Below, one piece after another: positions 62,146 to 64,000 of a stretch of DNA of 64,000 nucleotides (position 1 is the stretch's first letter; each line of letters starts with the position of its first letter). Made by a program: the position numbers and the translations under genes. The notes under the pieces were generated by a model. That model did no database searches, was not told the origin of the DNA, and saw only the letters and a program-made list of their open reading frames with translations. Where the stretch lies: contig NZ_PXZO01000042.1 of assembly GCF_003013475.1 (NCBI RefSeq), positions 124,001 through 188,000 of the forward strand, written 5' to 3'. This stretch comes from Brevibacillus porteri (lineage in GTDB: Bacteria; Bacillota; Bacilli; Brevibacillales; Brevibacillaceae).

Positions 62146-62364
62146 TCACACCTCTTGCATCGAGGTAACGTCTTTTAACGCAAGTCTGCGTATTTTCGTT
62201 TTCTCGGCGTCATTTTGTTGTTTGTATGTGGTGATAAAGCATAAGTAGCCATTGTTAAAATGAGTCATGGTTCCCTTGATGACGACGCCATTGATCATCT
62301 TTACCTGTACATTTTTGCCTAGCAGCTTCATGGCCTTTTGGTCAAATCCAAAACCCATCATCAC
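62146..62364 (-). CDS. Sm-like-fold small protein, 72 aa
   Basis: Sequence MKLLGKNVQVKMINGVVIKG followed by TMTHFNNGYLCFITTYK matches the Sm1 pattern (V-x-V-x-(x)-x-x-G-x-x-x-x-G-x-x-x-x-F-x-x-x-x). It is distinct from Hfq: Hfq's KHG Sm2 is missing. GGAGAGG lies upstream of the start. It lies between purA and the 61705 gene, downstream of the purA terminator. It may form an oligomer or bind nucleic acid, or be an unrelated five-stranded barrel. Confidence 0.7.
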   Translation of the reverse strand: MMMGFGFDQKAMKLLGKNVQVKMINGVVIKGTMTHFNNGYLCFITTYKQQNDAEKTKIRRLALKDVTSMQEV

Positions 62365-62435
62365 TTTTCACCTCTCCATTTCTCCCTATGTCTATCCATA
62401 TGCCCAGAGGGTGTCGTTTCGTGTCTGTCCGTTGC

Positions 62436-62470
62436 AAAAAAAAGAAAGCTGCCGATTGATCGACAGCTTT
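62436..62470 (-). terminator. Terminator of purA
   Basis: AAAGCTG / CAGCTTT stem (extended by TCGAT-type pairs) followed on the minus strand by CTTTTTTTT. Confidence 0.85.
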
Positions 62471-62492
62471 CCTCTATTATATAGTCTATTGC

Positions 62493-63827
<1,335 letters not shown>

Positions 63828-63864
63828 CTAAGTTTACTAAACGAGACTCCCCATGTCAACGCTA

Positions 63865-63907
63865 AATACGAACATTCATATAGTTAGTTCTTAATATGTT
63901 CGGCAAT
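63865..63907. promoter_or_regulatory. Tandem PurBox (PurR operator) upstream of purA
   Basis: CGAACATT (63869) and the inverted AATGTTCG-type TATGTTCGG (63895-63903) are two PurBoxes in inverted orientation with about 17 bp between, as in the B. subtilis purA control region. Adenine-nucleotide/PRPP-responsive PurR repression is expected. Confidence 0.65.
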
Positions 63908-63915
63908 TCAATATA

Positions 63916-63948
63916 GAAAAAAAAGCCGGAATTTCTCCGGCTTTTTTT
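63916..63948. terminator. Bidirectional terminator between helicase gene and purA
   Basis: AAAGCCGGA / TCCGGCTTT stem flanked by A and T runs on both sides. Confidence 0.88.
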
Positions 63949-63960
63949 CCATTCCAACTA

Positions 63961-64000
63961 TTAACCTGCTTGATTTCGAAAGCGATGATCCAAGTTAACG
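63961..64000 (-). CDS. dnaB: Partial: C-terminus of replicative DNA helicase (DnaB-like)
   Basis: Only the last 12 codons and TAA (63961-63963) are in the window: VNLDHRFRNQAG. This resembles the C-terminal end of DnaB-type helicases, and purA follows the dnaB-type gene in many Bacillales. The identity rests on position and this short tail. Confidence 0.6.
   Translation of the reverse strand, partial: VNLDHRFRNQAG

Overview
The window reads as a low-to-middle G+C Gram-positive spore former of the Paenibacillaceae, most probably Brevibacillus. The evidence is the walR-walK-walH-walI-walJ-htrA-rlmH cluster beside purA and the end of a replicative helicase gene, frequent TTG and GTG starts with strong Shine-Dalgarno sequences, Bacillus-type PurR, Fur and LexA/DinR sites, and spore-coat-like proteins. 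There is no rRNA, tRNA, CRISPR array, prophage or intact transposon. The right end (about 51-64 kb) is conserved origin-proximal core. The rest is mostly accessory metabolism, regulators and small stress operons.

Layout. 0-5.5 kb: end of a membrane protein gene, a serine hydrolase with two complete catalytic domains in one chain, a single-domain paralogue, and a decay zone where a Tn3-type transposase remnant abuts a broken PfpI/DJ-1 gene. 5.5-18.7 kb: MFS exporter + LysR; a MarR/ring-cleaving dioxygenase/LLM oxidoreductase/FMN reductase locus (reductase carries an in-frame TGA); a J-domain TPR membrane protein with a DUF1266 protein; a TetR-controlled membrane protein/acetyltransferase pair; an epimerase/AraC/VOC set. 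18.7-25 kb: RtcB-type RNA ligase preceded by a LexA-box-like site and a 42-aa ORF with its own promoter; ankyrin protein; large Vpr-like secreted subtilase. 25-31 kb: fruR-fruK-fruA-ptsH-ptsI, which joins fructose uptake to the general PTS proteins. 31-40 kb: iron-siderophore lipoprotein, mqo, an immunity-like group (DMP19, TPR-SUKH), assimilatory sulfite reductase cysJI. 40-49 kb: YndJ-like membrane protein, two spore coat/exosporium-like proteins, a compact GC-rich structured element, a YdeI-like gene split by TAG, hypotheticals, and a Fur-box AraC/siderophore-lipoprotein/cupin operon.

The most interesting region is 49.2-51.7 kb. The last codons of rlmH (EPYHK-stop) recur twice downstream in the same orientation (EPYHK-stop at 51008-51026, EPYYK-stop at 49200-49220). 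The first repeat is separated from rlmH by a truncated ORF. The second lies beyond an HxlR regulator/quinone-reductase-like pair. The 3' end of rlmH (orfX) is the integration site of staphylococcal SCC elements, so these look like footprints of tandem SCC-like integrations in a non-staphylococcal host. No recombinase gene is visible here. Other items worth a second look are a 207-bp long-hairpin element at 52085-52291, two in-frame nonsense codons that each fit a single C-to-T change, a 45-aa ORF next to the outermost rlmH repeat, and an Sm-like 72-aa protein beside purA.
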